Positions 8,889 through 17,012 of a stretch of 61,776 nt of DNA are shown piece after piece (positions within the stretch are counted from its first letter, which is position 1; every line of letters begins with the position of its first letter). The notes below the pieces were generated by a model. It made no database searches. It saw only the letters and a program-made list of their open reading frames with translations, and was not told where the DNA came from. A program made the translations under genes and the position numbers. The DNA is from Candidatus Kuenenia hertensis (GTDB lineage Bacteria > Planctomycetota > Brocadiia > Brocadiales > Brocadiaceae). The stretch is taken from assembly GCA_021646465.1 (NCBI GenBank), contig SOET01000026.1:1-61776 (forward strand), given 5' to 3'.

Positions 8889-8909
8889 GTTCAGATTACA
8901 AATCTGAAC
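8889..8909. repeat. Perfect hairpin, 9-bp stem, 3-nt loop
   Basis: GTTCAGATT, loop ACA, AATCTGAAC. Related to the hairpin at 8796-8820 with covarying stem positions. Confidence 0.7.
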
Positions 8910-9202
8910 TCGCAAGGACCCCGCCTCTAAGATGATGTGCTGCAAAAAACCGGGAATGCTCCCACCCTGTTAGGGTAAAGTGCCCCTTTTTTGTCTTATA
9001 ATTAGACAAAATGTCTATATTTTTTGCTTATTAATAATGACAATAGGTGCTTCAAACAAGGTTACCTAGTAGAAATAATTTATCATCGATATTTTTTTGA
9101 TAATTAGCATAACATAAAATTCCTTAAGCTAATTAGTTGTGAATCTCCATTCAGTATTTTTGGCAATATTTGTTTGTGTATTTACGGTTGTTGGCTGTAT
9201 TA

Positions 9203-9218
9203 CGGTACTGCTTTTGCT
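9203..9218 (+). promoter_or_regulatory. Sigma-54-type promoter before the TPR / FlrB-FlrC operon
   Basis: CGGTACTGCTTTTGCT matches the TGGCACG-N4-TTGCW consensus at 9 of 12 positions with correct GG-N10-GC spacing. The expected start near 9229 is about 50 nt before the ATG at 9278. The last gene of this operon encodes a sigma-54 activator, so autoregulation is possible. Confidence 0.5.
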
Positions 9219-9277
9219 TGCCTATTCCTGGTGGTTGGATTTTTTGAAGATAATTAACTGGTGAGGTGACGAGAAGA

Positions 9278-10237
9278 ATGTGTTGTGTGGATGTTTTAAA
9301 AAAAATACGTAAAAAATCTTTGGTGATTTTTATGGCCGTATGGATGGGAATATCAATTCTTATGAATTCAGAAGAAAGTTTGTTTGGTGATTCTGTAAAT
9401 ATCGGAAAAAATGCAGATGCGACAGGGAATCGGGGTATTATTTTGGCGAAAAATAATACCCCGGACATATCTTCTGAAAGTTCAGATTCTGCCAATACAT
9501 CGCCTGGCAAAAAAGAACATGAAAATATGCAAAATGTAATGTCATCTCTTGGTGCTGAAAAAAAGCGGCTTCGTGAATTGGAACAAAAATATTTAAAATT
9601 ACAAGGTGTAACATCGGAGACAGGGCTTGGGAAATATTTTAAATCAGGTACAGAGAAAGATATTAGTACAGTATCGGTTCCTGATGCCGTCAATTTGTCA
9701 GAAACCGTTGATAAAACTGGTAGCGGAGTTGCATTAGACATGATTTCGGGGAATTCCCCGTTGCAAGGTTCAAAAAATGTTCAATGCCAGAAAAACAATG
9801 AGGGTGCAGAGCTGCAAAAATCATATGATGATATTGTTGATAAGGATAGTGAGCCGAAAGCCGGATTAAGTGAGAGATTGCATCAGTATTTGGCCGTTAT
9901 AGAGGAAGAGGTAAATCCCGTAAAAATAGCAGAATGTTTTTTCAAATTGGGTGAGTATGAAAAAACTTTGGAGAGTTATAAAAATATTCCGCAAGAAGAG
10001 GTCTCTTCTGATCAATACATGTGGATTCAATATCAGGTTGCAAACTGTTACCGATATTTAAAAAAATATGATGAGGCGCTGGGTGAATTTCAGAATTTTA
10101 TCGATAAATACACGGACAATGAATTAGTTGTGCAGGCAAAATGGTATATTGATGATATTAATTGGTGGAAGGAATGGCGGGAAAAAAATACGTTGAAGAA
10201 TAACAAACTGTTAATGCTATCTGATTATACTGAATGA
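9278..10237 (+). CDS. Exported TPR protein of the flagellar regulator operon
   Basis: The protein (319 residues from ATG 9278; a GTG at 9266 is in frame) has an N-terminal basic and hydrophobic stretch (SLVIFMAVWMGISILM) like a signal peptide or anchor, a disordered Ser/Asn-rich region, a short coiled coil (AEKKRLRELEQKYLKLQ), and C-terminal TPR-like helices (AECFFKLGEYEKTLESYKNI, QVANCYRYLKKYDEALGEF). No enzyme motif is seen. It is followed within 30 nt by a histidine kinase and its activator, and resembles in layout the two TPR proteins upstream. A role as periplasmic adaptor or sensor for flagellar assembly is an inference. GAGG lies about 11 nt before the ATG. Confidence 0.65.
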   Translation: MCCVDVLKKIRKKSLVIFMAVWMGISILMNSEESLFGDSVNIGKNADATGNRGIILAKNNTPDISSESSDSANTSPGKKEHENMQNVMSSLGAEKKRLRELEQKYLKLQGVTSETGLGKYFKSGTEKDISTVSVPDAVNLSETVDKTGSGVALDMISGNSPLQGSKNVQCQKNNEGAELQKSYDDIVDKDSEPKAGLSERLHQYLAVIEEEVNPVKIAECFFKLGEYEKTLESYKNIPQEEVSSDQYMWIQYQVANCYRYLKKYDEALGEFQNFIDKYTDNELVVQAKWYIDDINWWKEWREKNTLKNNKLLMLSDYTE

Positions 10238-10265
10238 GAAATAGGTGAAAAGTCGAGGCTCTGCT

Positions 10266-11588
10266 ATGAAAAACATTGCTATGGATAAATATCCGAAAAA
10301 GTTTAGGAATGAACTTGCAACCGCTTTTGAACAATTTAATCTTTATACGTTGCGGCTGGAAGAGGCGTATAATCAGTTGCAATCCCGGGTAAAAGAGATA
10401 GATAAGGAAATGGAAGATACAAATGCCCGGTTAAAAGATAAAGTGCAGGAGCTGGACAGCCTGACGAAATATTTAAATAGCCTTTTAGGAAGTATTCATA
10501 GTGGCGTCATTGCCATAAATTTAAAAGGGGAAATATCTACTTTTAATAAGGCGGCGGAAGATATTTTAAACTTTAGCGGGTCTTGTGTGGTAGGGAAAAA
10601 TATAGAGTGTTTATACGAAAACCCGGATGGCGGTACCTCGTTACTTATGGAGGCGCTTAAAAAGGGGCAAAATTTTATTAATGTTGAACGTAAAATAAAA
10701 ACCAGTCAGGGATTAACACGATTTGTGGAAAGCAGTGTATCTTTGATCAGGGATTCTCAGGATAACACTATAGGGGCTGTAGAAGTTTTTAAAGATTTAT
10801 CCAAGATTAGAGACTTGGAAATACGATTGAGAAAAGCGGATAAACTGGCTGCTATTGGTGCGATGGCTGCAAGCATTGCCCATGAAATTCGAAATCCGCT
10901 TAACGGAATTGAAGGGTTTTCAGCATTGCTTGCAAGGGATTTTGAAGACTCCGACCCACGTAAAAAACTGGTCAAAAATATCATACAGGGTACGAAAAAT
11001 CTGAACAAAACTGTTACTGAATTGTTAATATTTGCACGCCCGGTAAAATTATATTTGATGAATAGCCGTATATCAGAAATTTTAGATAAAACGCTCTTCT
11101 TTATTAAAGAAGATATGAAACGGAATGGAATTGATAATATTTATATTCATAAAGAATACAGCACAGATGATTATTATGTGAAATGTGATGCGGAAAAATT
11201 GCAACAGGTTTTTTTGAACCTTTGTTTAAATGCAGTTCAATCGATGACATGCGGGGGGCATTTAACGGTATTTACACGAACAATAGAGGGAGAAAACGAT
11301 AGCGGTGTCATTCAGATTGGTATAAAGGATACGGGAGTAGGAATTAAAAAAGAAGTGGTACGGAAAATATTTGATCTCTTTTTTACGACAAAACAGGATG
11401 GAACGGGAATTGGATTAGCAATAGCAAATAAAATTATTGAAGCACACAACGGCAAAATCTTTGTTGAAAGCGAAGAGGGGGAAGGAACAACATTTTATAT
11501 TAATTTACCGAGAAGTTCACAGTATTATATGGATTCGTATAGTAATATCGTACCGGAAGAAGAGGCATTGGCGACGCAGTTTGCTTAA
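10266..11588 (+). CDS. Cytoplasmic PAS histidine kinase, FlrB/FleS type
   Basis: The roughly 440-residue protein has no membrane helix. It starts with a coiled coil (about 10-65), then a PAS domain (about 70-180; LNSLLGSIHSGVIAINLKGE), a HisKA dimerisation box with AHEIRNPLNGIEGFSALL near residue 205, and a HATPase domain with NLCLNAVQSM, DTGVGI, FFTTKQDGTGIGLAI. The NPLNGIEGF variant and soluble layout match FlrB/FleS kinases that control class III flagellar genes. The ATG at 10266 has GAGG 7 nt upstream and is preferred over GTG 10245. It is followed by an FlrC-type activator and by flagellar rod genes, strongly supporting this role. Confidence 0.85.
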   Translation: MKNIAMDKYPKKFRNELATAFEQFNLYTLRLEEAYNQLQSRVKEIDKEMEDTNARLKDKVQELDSLTKYLNSLLGSIHSGVIAINLKGEISTFNKAAEDILNFSGSCVVGKNIECLYENPDGGTSLLMEALKKGQNFINVERKIKTSQGLTRFVESSVSLIRDSQDNTIGAVEVFKDLSKIRDLEIRLRKADKLAAIGAMAASIAHEIRNPLNGIEGFSALLARDFEDSDPRKKLVKNIIQGTKNLNKTVTELLIFARPVKLYLMNSRISEILDKTLFFIKEDMKRNGIDNIYIHKEYSTDDYYVKCDAEKLQQVFLNLCLNAVQSMTCGGHLTVFTRTIEGENDSGVIQIGIKDTGVGIKKEVVRKIFDLFFTTKQDGTGIGLAIANKIIEAHNGKIFVESEEGEGTTFYINLPRSSQYYMDSYSNIVPEEEALATQFA

Positions 11589-11653
11589 ATCATTTACATC
11601 TACTTATTATGAAGATGAAATTATCTATGCTTTCCAGTCTATAGGGGAACAAA

Positions 11654-13063
11654 ATGAGTGTTGAAAAAATAATGGTGGTAGATGATGATGCATTAGGGCG
11701 CGAATACCTGTGTGAAACCCTGAAAAGAGGTGGATATGAAGTAATAGGGTTTGGAAACGGGCAACAAGCCATTTCGCGAATCAACAAAGAAGATTTTGAT
11801 TTGATGTTTCTGGATATGAAAATGCCCGGAATGGACGGCATGGAAGTGCTTGAAAAGGTAAAGGGGATTTCCCAGGAAACAGTTGTTATTCTTATGACAG
11901 CATATGGAACTATTGAGACCGCTGTAGAAGCCATGAGAAAAGGTGCATATGATTATATCATAAAGCCTTTTTCTCCCGATCAGATAGAGCTTTTAATATC
12001 AAGGGTGAATGAACGGCAGAAGTTAATTGCTGAAAATAAATACTGGAGATCTGCTTCCGCTGTAGATGAAAAATTTGAACCTGTGTACAGCAAAAACTCT
12101 AAAATGTCGCAAATCTATGAACAATTAAAAAAAATAGCGCAGAGCAAGGCAAGTGTTCTTATTCAGGGTGAAAGTGGAACGGGTAAGGAGTTAGTTGCAC
12201 GCGCCATACATTATTTCAGTCCGCGTTGCGACAAGCCTTTTATTCGTGTGAATTGTGCTGCTCTGGCAGAGTCTCTCCTGGAAAGCGAACTCTTCGGGCA
12301 TGAACGCGGCGCTTATACCGGCGCCGTAGCAAAACGTGTAGGACGTTTTGAATTAGCGAATGAAGGTACGTTGCTTCTCGATGAAATTAGCGAGATTTCT
12401 CCGAACATACAGGCAAAATTGCTACGTGTTTTGGAGGAAGAGGAATTTGAGCGGGTTGGAGGGGAGAAAACGATAAAAATTGATGTGCGGATAGTGGCGA
12501 CCACAAACAGAGATTTAGCAAAAGAAATACAAAAGGGGACGTTTCGTGAAGATCTGTTTTATCGCTTGAATGTAGTTCCAATACATTTGCCGCCCTTACG
12601 GGAGAGGCGCGAAGATATTCCGTTGCTGATACAGTCATATCTTAAAAAATATAGTTCTGAAAATAATTCATGTGTTAAATCAATTGAAAAAGGGGCAATG
12701 GATTATCTTTGCCAATACAATTGGCCCGGGAACGTGAGGGAATTGAAAAATATTATTCAGAGAGCGGTTGTTATGGGTTCATCGGAAGAGCTTGGATTAG
12801 AAAATTTTACCTCGCTTCTTGATACAAAAAAAAATGAACATTGCATGAGTGACGATTCTGTGAGCATAAAGAATAACGGACAATCTATAGAAGACGCGGA
12901 AAAGGAATTAATTTTTACTACGCTTGAAAAAACAAGCGGGAATAAAACAAAGGCAGCCGAATTGCTGAAAATTACAACGAGGACGTTGCGGAATAAACTC
13001 AATAAATACAACATGGAGGATAAAAACTCTGTAGAAAGCGATGTATTTTCCCACACGGAGTGA
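11654..13063 (+). CDS. FlrC/FleR-type sigma-54-dependent flagellar response regulator
   Basis: The 469-residue protein has a receiver (about 1-120; VVDDD, LDMKMPGMDG), an AAA+ sigma-54 interaction domain (about 140-375) with Walker A GESGTGKE, contact loop GAYTGA (Tyr instead of the usual Phe) and Walker B LLLDEISEI, and a Fis-type helix-turn-helix (NKTKAAELLKITTRTLRNKLNKY). It follows its likely cognate kinase by 65 nt, with AGGGGAAC before the ATG. It should activate the sigma-54-like promoters before flgB and fliF and possibly its own operon. A second NtrC-type regulator at 2324 could share targets. Confidence 0.9.
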   Translation: MSVEKIMVVDDDALGREYLCETLKRGGYEVIGFGNGQQAISRINKEDFDLMFLDMKMPGMDGMEVLEKVKGISQETVVILMTAYGTIETAVEAMRKGAYDYIIKPFSPDQIELLISRVNERQKLIAENKYWRSASAVDEKFEPVYSKNSKMSQIYEQLKKIAQSKASVLIQGESGTGKELVARAIHYFSPRCDKPFIRVNCAALAESLLESELFGHERGAYTGAVAKRVGRFELANEGTLLLDEISEISPNIQAKLLRVLEEEEFERVGGEKTIKIDVRIVATTNRDLAKEIQKGTFREDLFYRLNVVPIHLPPLRERREDIPLLIQSYLKKYSSENNSCVKSIEKGAMDYLCQYNWPGNVRELKNIIQRAVVMGSSEELGLENFTSLLDTKKNEHCMSDDSVSIKNNGQSIEDAEKELIFTTLEKTSGNKTKAAELLKITTRTLRNKLNKYNMEDKNSVESDVFSHTE

Positions 13064-13199
13064 AATTTTTTCTAAAATATAGGTCAATGTTTTTCCGGAG
13101 GGGCAAATAAAAGATTCTAAGTTGTTTTTTTCGTATGTATTTTTAAAATAAACAGTTGTGTATTGCTTGGTGCGTATTTTATTTGTTGCTGCTGCTTCC

Positions 13200-13215
13200 C
13201 GGTATTTGATTTGCT
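13200..13215 (+). promoter_or_regulatory. Sigma-54-type promoter for flgB
   Basis: CGGTATTTGATTTGCT has GG-N10-GC spacing and matches 8 of 12 consensus positions, including TTGCW. The predicted start near 13226 leaves a short leader containing GAGGAG before the ATG at 13241. Confidence 0.5.
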
Positions 13216-13240
13216 ATGTTTATGGGTGAGGAGAAATATT

Positions 13241-13618
13241 ATGAGTGTTGGTGTGGATAAAACGTTTGGTTTATTAGAAAATATGTTGGATGTTTCCGCT
13301 CTAAGGCACAAGGTGGTTGCAAACAACATTGCCAATGTAAACACTCCTGGCTACAAAAAAATGGTAGTAAATTTTGAGGAAGAGCTCGAGAAAGCGGTTG
13401 AAAACAGTTCTCAGACTAATTTTAAGAAGTTTCAACCTAAAGTAATTATTTCTGAAGATGTTGCGGACGGAACCTTGAGAAATGATGGAAACACAGTGGA
13501 TATGGAAAAAGAAGTGGCGACATTGTTGAAGAACACTGGTTCCTACAAAATATATTCACAGTTATTGGCGAAAAAATTTGATTTGGTAAAGGCCGCAATC
13601 GACGGTTCTAAAGGGTAA
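13241..13618 (+). CDS. flgB: Flagellar basal-body rod protein FlgB
   Basis: This 125-residue protein shows the rod-protein N-terminal signature ALRHKVVANNIANVNTPGYKK and a C-terminal helix ending YSQLLAKKFDLVKAAIDG. FlgB forms the proximal rod of the flagellum in the periplasm with FlgC and FliE and is exported by the flagellar type III apparatus. The start was set at ATG 13241 because GAGGAG lies just upstream and the longer in-frame extension (to 13163) is not like FlgB. It is the first flagellar structural gene of the cluster, with flgC 11 nt downstream. Confidence 0.95.
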   Translation: MSVGVDKTFGLLENMLDVSALRHKVVANNIANVNTPGYKKMVVNFEEELEKAVENSSQTNFKKFQPKVIISEDVADGTLRNDGNTVDMEKEVATLLKNTGSYKIYSQLLAKKFDLVKAAIDGSKG

Positions 13619-13629
13619 GGAGGAAAAAT

Positions 13630-14073
13630 ATGGGAATAGATAATGTATTTTCCGCATTAGATATAAGCGCTTCCGGGCTTACGGCAGAACGCATCCGTAT
13701 GAATGTAATAGCAAATAATATTGCGAATGCAAATGCGACGAAATCTCCTGATGGCGGGCCTTATCGCAGGGAACAAGTAGAATTTCAATCAGTTCTTAAT
13801 CGAGCGTCTAACATGTCTGATATTGAAGGGACGGAGCGTTTGGGTGGCGTGAAGGTGAGTAAGATTATGAAGAGCAAAGAGCCCTTTAATAAGGTATTTG
13901 TTCCGGGGCATCCTCAGGCTGATGAAAATGGTTTTGTGGAGATGCCCAATGTAAATATTGCAACAGAAATGGTGGACCTGGTCACTGCATCCAGGTCTTA
14001 CGAAGCGAATCTAGCAGTGATAAACTCTTCTAAAGATATTACGAATCAGGCATTATCAATTATTGGAAGATAG
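13630..14073 (+). CDS. flgC: Flagellar basal-body rod protein FlgC
   Basis: The 147-residue protein has the rod N-terminus ALDISASGLTAERIRMNVIANNIANANAT, with a GGPYRREQVEFQSVL segment, and the conserved C-terminus VNIATEMVDLVTASRSYEANLAVINSSKDI. FlgC is a proximal rod subunit. GGAGG precedes the ATG. It sits between flgB and fliE in the usual order; its stop TAG is 10 nt before the fliE ATG. Confidence 0.96.
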   Translation: MGIDNVFSALDISASGLTAERIRMNVIANNIANANATKSPDGGPYRREQVEFQSVLNRASNMSDIEGTERLGGVKVSKIMKSKEPFNKVFVPGHPQADENGFVEMPNVNIATEMVDLVTASRSYEANLAVINSSKDITNQALSIIGR

Positions 14074-14083
14074 GAGCAAAGTT

Positions 14084-14383
14084 ATGGCTGTTTTACCGAT
14101 TAATAACAATAACGGTCCGATTCAACAGAATAAAGGTTTTGATTTTGTCGAAGATCAGAAAGGTGCTTCATTTAAAGAAACCCTGGGAGGTTTTATTAAC
14201 GAAATTAATGATCTTCAGGTAAAAGCGAATGACAGTATAGAAAATTTTTCTACAGGAAAGATTGAAAATATTCATGAAGTCATGGTTGCCATGTCAAAGG
14301 CGGAAGTTAGTTTCAAATTTATGATGGAAACCCGCAATAAACTGGTAGAAACGTATAAAGAAGTCATGCGAATGCAAATGTAA
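14084..14383 (+). CDS. fliE: Flagellar hook-basal body protein FliE (copy 1)
   Basis: The 99-residue protein carries the FliE core: SFKETLGGFINEINDLQ, then IENIHEVMVAMSKAEVSFKFMMETRNKLVETYKEVMRMQ. FliE joins the MS ring to the rod and is needed for export. The start was set at ATG 14084 with AGGAG 7 nt upstream, rather than at an upstream in-frame start overlapping flgC. A second FliE gene lies 200 bp downstream. Confidence 0.93.
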   Translation: MAVLPINNNNGPIQQNKGFDFVEDQKGASFKETLGGFINEINDLQVKANDSIENFSTGKIENIHEVMVAMSKAEVSFKFMMETRNKLVETYKEVMRMQM

Positions 14384-14472
14384 GTAATGGTGACCAATCT
14401 TGCTGTTTATTCCTCTCCTAAAATACTCCATAGTCTATCCGCATATTCACACCTTTGTAATGTGATTTTTTG

Positions 14473-14500
14473 TTGACATCGCCAATAACGTTGTTAAAAT
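14473..14500 (+). promoter_or_regulatory. Sigma-70 type promoter before the second fliE
   Basis: TTGACA (14473-14478) and TAAAAT (14495-14500) are separated by 16 bp. The second fliE starts 84 bp after the -10. This is the best sigma-70-type match noted in the window and contrasts with the sigma-54-like control of flgB. Confidence 0.55.
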
Positions 14501-14583
14501 GAATCCGCTGTATTTATTGCGGCAGAGTTTGTGCTCAAAAACCGATAGAGCAGCCGTGAAACTATACAACAAGGGATTCCTTT

Positions 14584-14886
14584 ATGGCAATATTACCCGT
14601 CGGAAAAGACCAGACGATTCAAAATAATAAAAATGGTTCTCCTTCCACAGATCATTTAGATGGGAGGGCGTCGTTTCAGGATACTTTAGGCGGTTTTTTA
14701 AATGAGATTAATGAGCTGCAAACGAAAACCAACGATAGCATAGAGAATTTATCAACGGCCAAGGTTGAAAATATGCATGAGGTTATGGTTGCCATGTCAA
14801 AAGCAGAGACGAGTTTTCAATATATGATGGAGACCCGCAATAAATTATTAAAAACATACACAGAAATTATGCGTAAACAAACGTAG
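14584..14886 (+). CDS. Second FliE paralogue
   Basis: The 100-residue protein is clearly a FliE: ASFQDTLGGFLNEINELQ and VENMHEVMVAMSKAETSFQYMMETRNKLLKTY. It is closely similar to copy 1 over the C-terminal 70 residues (identical HEVMVAMSKAE block) but differs in the N-terminal 25. It has its own upstream sigma-70-like promoter and an AAGGGA before the ATG, so it may be expressed separately. A duplicated fliE is unusual; it could serve a second rod population, be an assembly-stage variant, or be redundant. Confidence 0.9.
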   Translation: MAILPVGKDQTIQNNKNGSPSTDHLDGRASFQDTLGGFLNEINELQTKTNDSIENLSTAKVENMHEVMVAMSKAETSFQYMMETRNKLLKTYTEIMRKQT

Positions 14887-15222
14887 CAGTTTTTTGAAGC
14901 TTTTGTGTCGCCTGCCTAATAAACATTTCGCGAAAAATCACTTTGCAATTTCCTTATTGAGAAATACCAATCCATTTCTCTCCAATTGTTAAAATAATGT
15001 ACAGTCAAATTATTTAGTAGTGTAATTATCGACTTCCATTCTTATTCATCTGGATTTGTATTGAAAACACTGTTTGTCTTATTCTTGTAATATATTATTA
15101 TCCAATAGGATAGAACAATTTTATTATTGGTGTCCTTGCCGATATATGTTGGTATCGTAATTGCTTTGCATACGAATGTATAGATAAGATACTAATAATA
15201 TAGTTAAAAAGGAGTATGTAAT
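14887..15222. other. Intergenic region upstream of fliF with sigma-54-like promoter
   Basis: A 336-bp AT-rich gap. The recognisable signals are the sigma-54-like site at 15150-15165 and AAGGAG before the fliF ATG. No open frame or hairpin terminator stands out. Confidence 0.5.
15150..15165 (+). promoter_or_regulatory. Sigma-54-type promoter for fliF operon
   Basis: TGGTATCGTAATTGCT matches TGGCACG-N4-TTGCW at 9 of 12 positions with exact GG-N10-GC spacing. The predicted start near 15176 is 47 nt before the fliF ATG. Confidence 0.55.
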
Positions 15223-16977
15223 ATGAATTTAGACATGAATAGTTTTGCTGGACAATTTAAAAATGTTTGGAAAGGGATTAGTTTTTCGCATAAATTTATT
15301 ATGATATCGATAACCCTGGCGTTTCTGATTGGAATAGCCGGGGTAACACAGTGGGCGAGAAAGCCGGACTTTGGGTTATTGTATGGTGAATTAAGCCCAA
15401 AAGAAAGTGGTGAAATCATAAATCACCTCAGAGAAGTGAATATTCCTTACAAAATCAGTGGGAATGGAACCATGATTTTAATTCCCAGTGATAAGATATA
15501 TGAAATGAGGCTCAAATTTGCCGGTGAAGGGTTACCCCGCGAAGAAACTGGGTATGAGCTGCTGGACAAAGTGGGATTTGGTACTTCGGACTTTATTCAA
15601 AAGGTGAATTATCGCAGGGCAGTCCAGGGCGAATTAGCAAAAACAATTAAGCATTTGGATTATGTAGATTGGGCGCAGGTACATCTTGCCATGCCTGAGG
15701 AATCTTTATTTGTTGAAGATGAAAAACCGCCAACGGCGTCTGTTGTCTTAAAGCTGAAAACAGGAGGTAAGTTAAAACCAGAAAGGGTTGCGAGTATTGT
15801 ACATCTGGTAAGTTCAAGTGTAGAAGGATTAACGCCGGAAAACGTTACGGTAGCTGATACGCGGGGCAACCTGCTTTCGGAGAAAGAATCACCATCCTCA
15901 ACGGCAGGAACGAGTAATGATCAATTAGAAATAAAGAAAAAAATAGAAGAATATTATGTGGCGAAGGCCCAGGACATATTGGACAGGATTGTTGGGGCGG
16001 GAAAATCGGTGGTCAGGGTAACTGCCGAGCTGGATTTCCGACATGTAGATGAAAAACAGATAGAATTTGATCCGGACCGCAGAGTTCCGAAAGTTCAAAC
16101 GGTAACTACGCGAATATCCGGCGGTGCTCCGTTTTCAGGTGGTGGTGTCCCAGGAATGCAGGCAAATCTTAATTTGTCGCAATCGAGTATCCTTCAGTCC
16201 GCTGGTTCTTCTGAAGAAGAGGAAACTGCGCAGACGCAGTATGAGTTAAGCAAAGTAGAGCGTGTAGTTTATAACCATGGGGCAAATTTGAGAAGGTTGT
16301 CGGTCGCCGTTCTCGTTGATGGTAAATATGAGGAAGTTGAGTCCGAAGACGGAAAAATTCAACAGGCATATGTGCCCAGAAGCAATGATGAAATAAAGAG
16401 AATTGCTTCTCTTGTGAAACAGGCATTGGGAGTGAATGCGGCTTCCCGCAATGATAGTTTTGAGATACAAAATGTACAGTTTTATGAACCTGATTATACA
16501 GCGGAAGAGGAATCTTTGAAGAAAGAACAACAAAAAGAGTTTATGTTAAAATTGGCAAAAAACGGTTCACTTGGTATAACAGTTTTAATGTTTCTGATGT
16601 TCATGCTGCGCAGCATGAAGAAGATCAAGAAGAAGGCCGGACATCAGGTTGAAATGCAACACGTTTCAAGTGCAGGAATACCTGCTAAGCCAGGAAGCGC
16701 TAAAATGCAGCATGGTGATACTGCCGGGAGAGATAAATTATTCGAACAATTACGCATAAGCAAAGAACAACAAGGCGTTCAATACACAAAGGAGGAATTG
16801 GAGGCGGCAGTAGAAGAAATGCTTGCGATGGAAGAGGCTGAAAATCCTGAACAAGTAATGGAAGGAATGAAAAGAGAGAAAAAACGAAAGATGATAATCG
16901 GACAAATGCAAAAGGAACCTGATCTTACAGCAACAGCATTAAAGAGGTGGATAGAAGGTGAATACATCTCATCGTAA
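15223..16977 (+). CDS. fliF: Flagellar MS-ring protein FliF
   Basis: The 584-residue protein has an N-terminal membrane helix (about 24-42; FIMISITLAFLIGIAGVTQW), the periplasmic ring-building YscJ/FliF region with FGLLYGELSPKESGEII and a long DYVDWAQVHLAMPEESLF segment, a disordered insert, a second membrane helix (about 445-462; LGITVLMFLMFML) and a cytoplasmic tail ending TATALKRWIEGEY, which is the FliG-binding end. FliF forms the MS ring in the inner membrane, base of the motor and export gate. It heads a run of genes to fliN with short gaps, consistent with one operon. Confidence 0.97.
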   Translation: MNLDMNSFAGQFKNVWKGISFSHKFIMISITLAFLIGIAGVTQWARKPDFGLLYGELSPKESGEIINHLREVNIPYKISGNGTMILIPSDKIYEMRLKFAGEGLPREETGYELLDKVGFGTSDFIQKVNYRRAVQGELAKTIKHLDYVDWAQVHLAMPEESLFVEDEKPPTASVVLKLKTGGKLKPERVASIVHLVSSSVEGLTPENVTVADTRGNLLSEKESPSSTAGTSNDQLEIKKKIEEYYVAKAQDILDRIVGAGKSVVRVTAELDFRHVDEKQIEFDPDRRVPKVQTVTTRISGGAPFSGGGVPGMQANLNLSQSSILQSAGSSEEEETAQTQYELSKVERVVYNHGANLRRLSVAVLVDGKYEEVESEDGKIQQAYVPRSNDEIKRIASLVKQALGVNAASRNDSFEIQNVQFYEPDYTAEEESLKKEQQKEFMLKLAKNGSLGITVLMFLMFMLRSMKKIKKKAGHQVEMQHVSSAGIPAKPGSAKMQHGDTAGRDKLFEQLRISKEQQGVQYTKEELEAAVEEMLAMEEAENPEQVMEGMKREKKRKMIIGQMQKEPDLTATALKRWIEGEYISS

Positions 16978-17012
16978 TATTTGGTTTTAATGAATAGGAT
17001 TGTAATACTTAT

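Larger units (their letters stand above)
8752..8976. mobile_element. MITE-like element, about 225 bp, with imperfect terminal inverted repeats
   Basis: The left end (8752-8782) reads ACCCT, GGGAACATTCCC, then TTTTTGCA. The reverse complement of the right end (8941-8976) gives ACCCT, GGGAGCATTCCC and TTTTTTGCA in the same order with a short insertion. Inside are hairpins at 8796-8820, 8833-8848 and 8889-8909. It encodes no recognisable protein. No target-site duplication was identified, so movement is inferred from structure. Confidence 0.5.
8638..9277. other. Intergenic region holding a small inverted-repeat element and a sigma-54-like promoter
   Basis: This 640-bp gap contains an imperfect inverted-repeat element (8752-8976) packed with hairpins, then AT-rich DNA leading to a sigma-54-like site at 9203-9218. 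A 69-codon open frame on the minus strand inside the element looks fortuitous. Confidence 0.6.

Noticed and set aside
8736..8945. 69-codon minus-strand open frame
   Set aside because: Lies entirely in the inverted-repeat element; codes for hairpin arms, no start signal.
11437..11664. 75-codon frame across the kinase end and FlrC start
   Set aside because: Overlaps two well-defined genes in another frame and has no domain.
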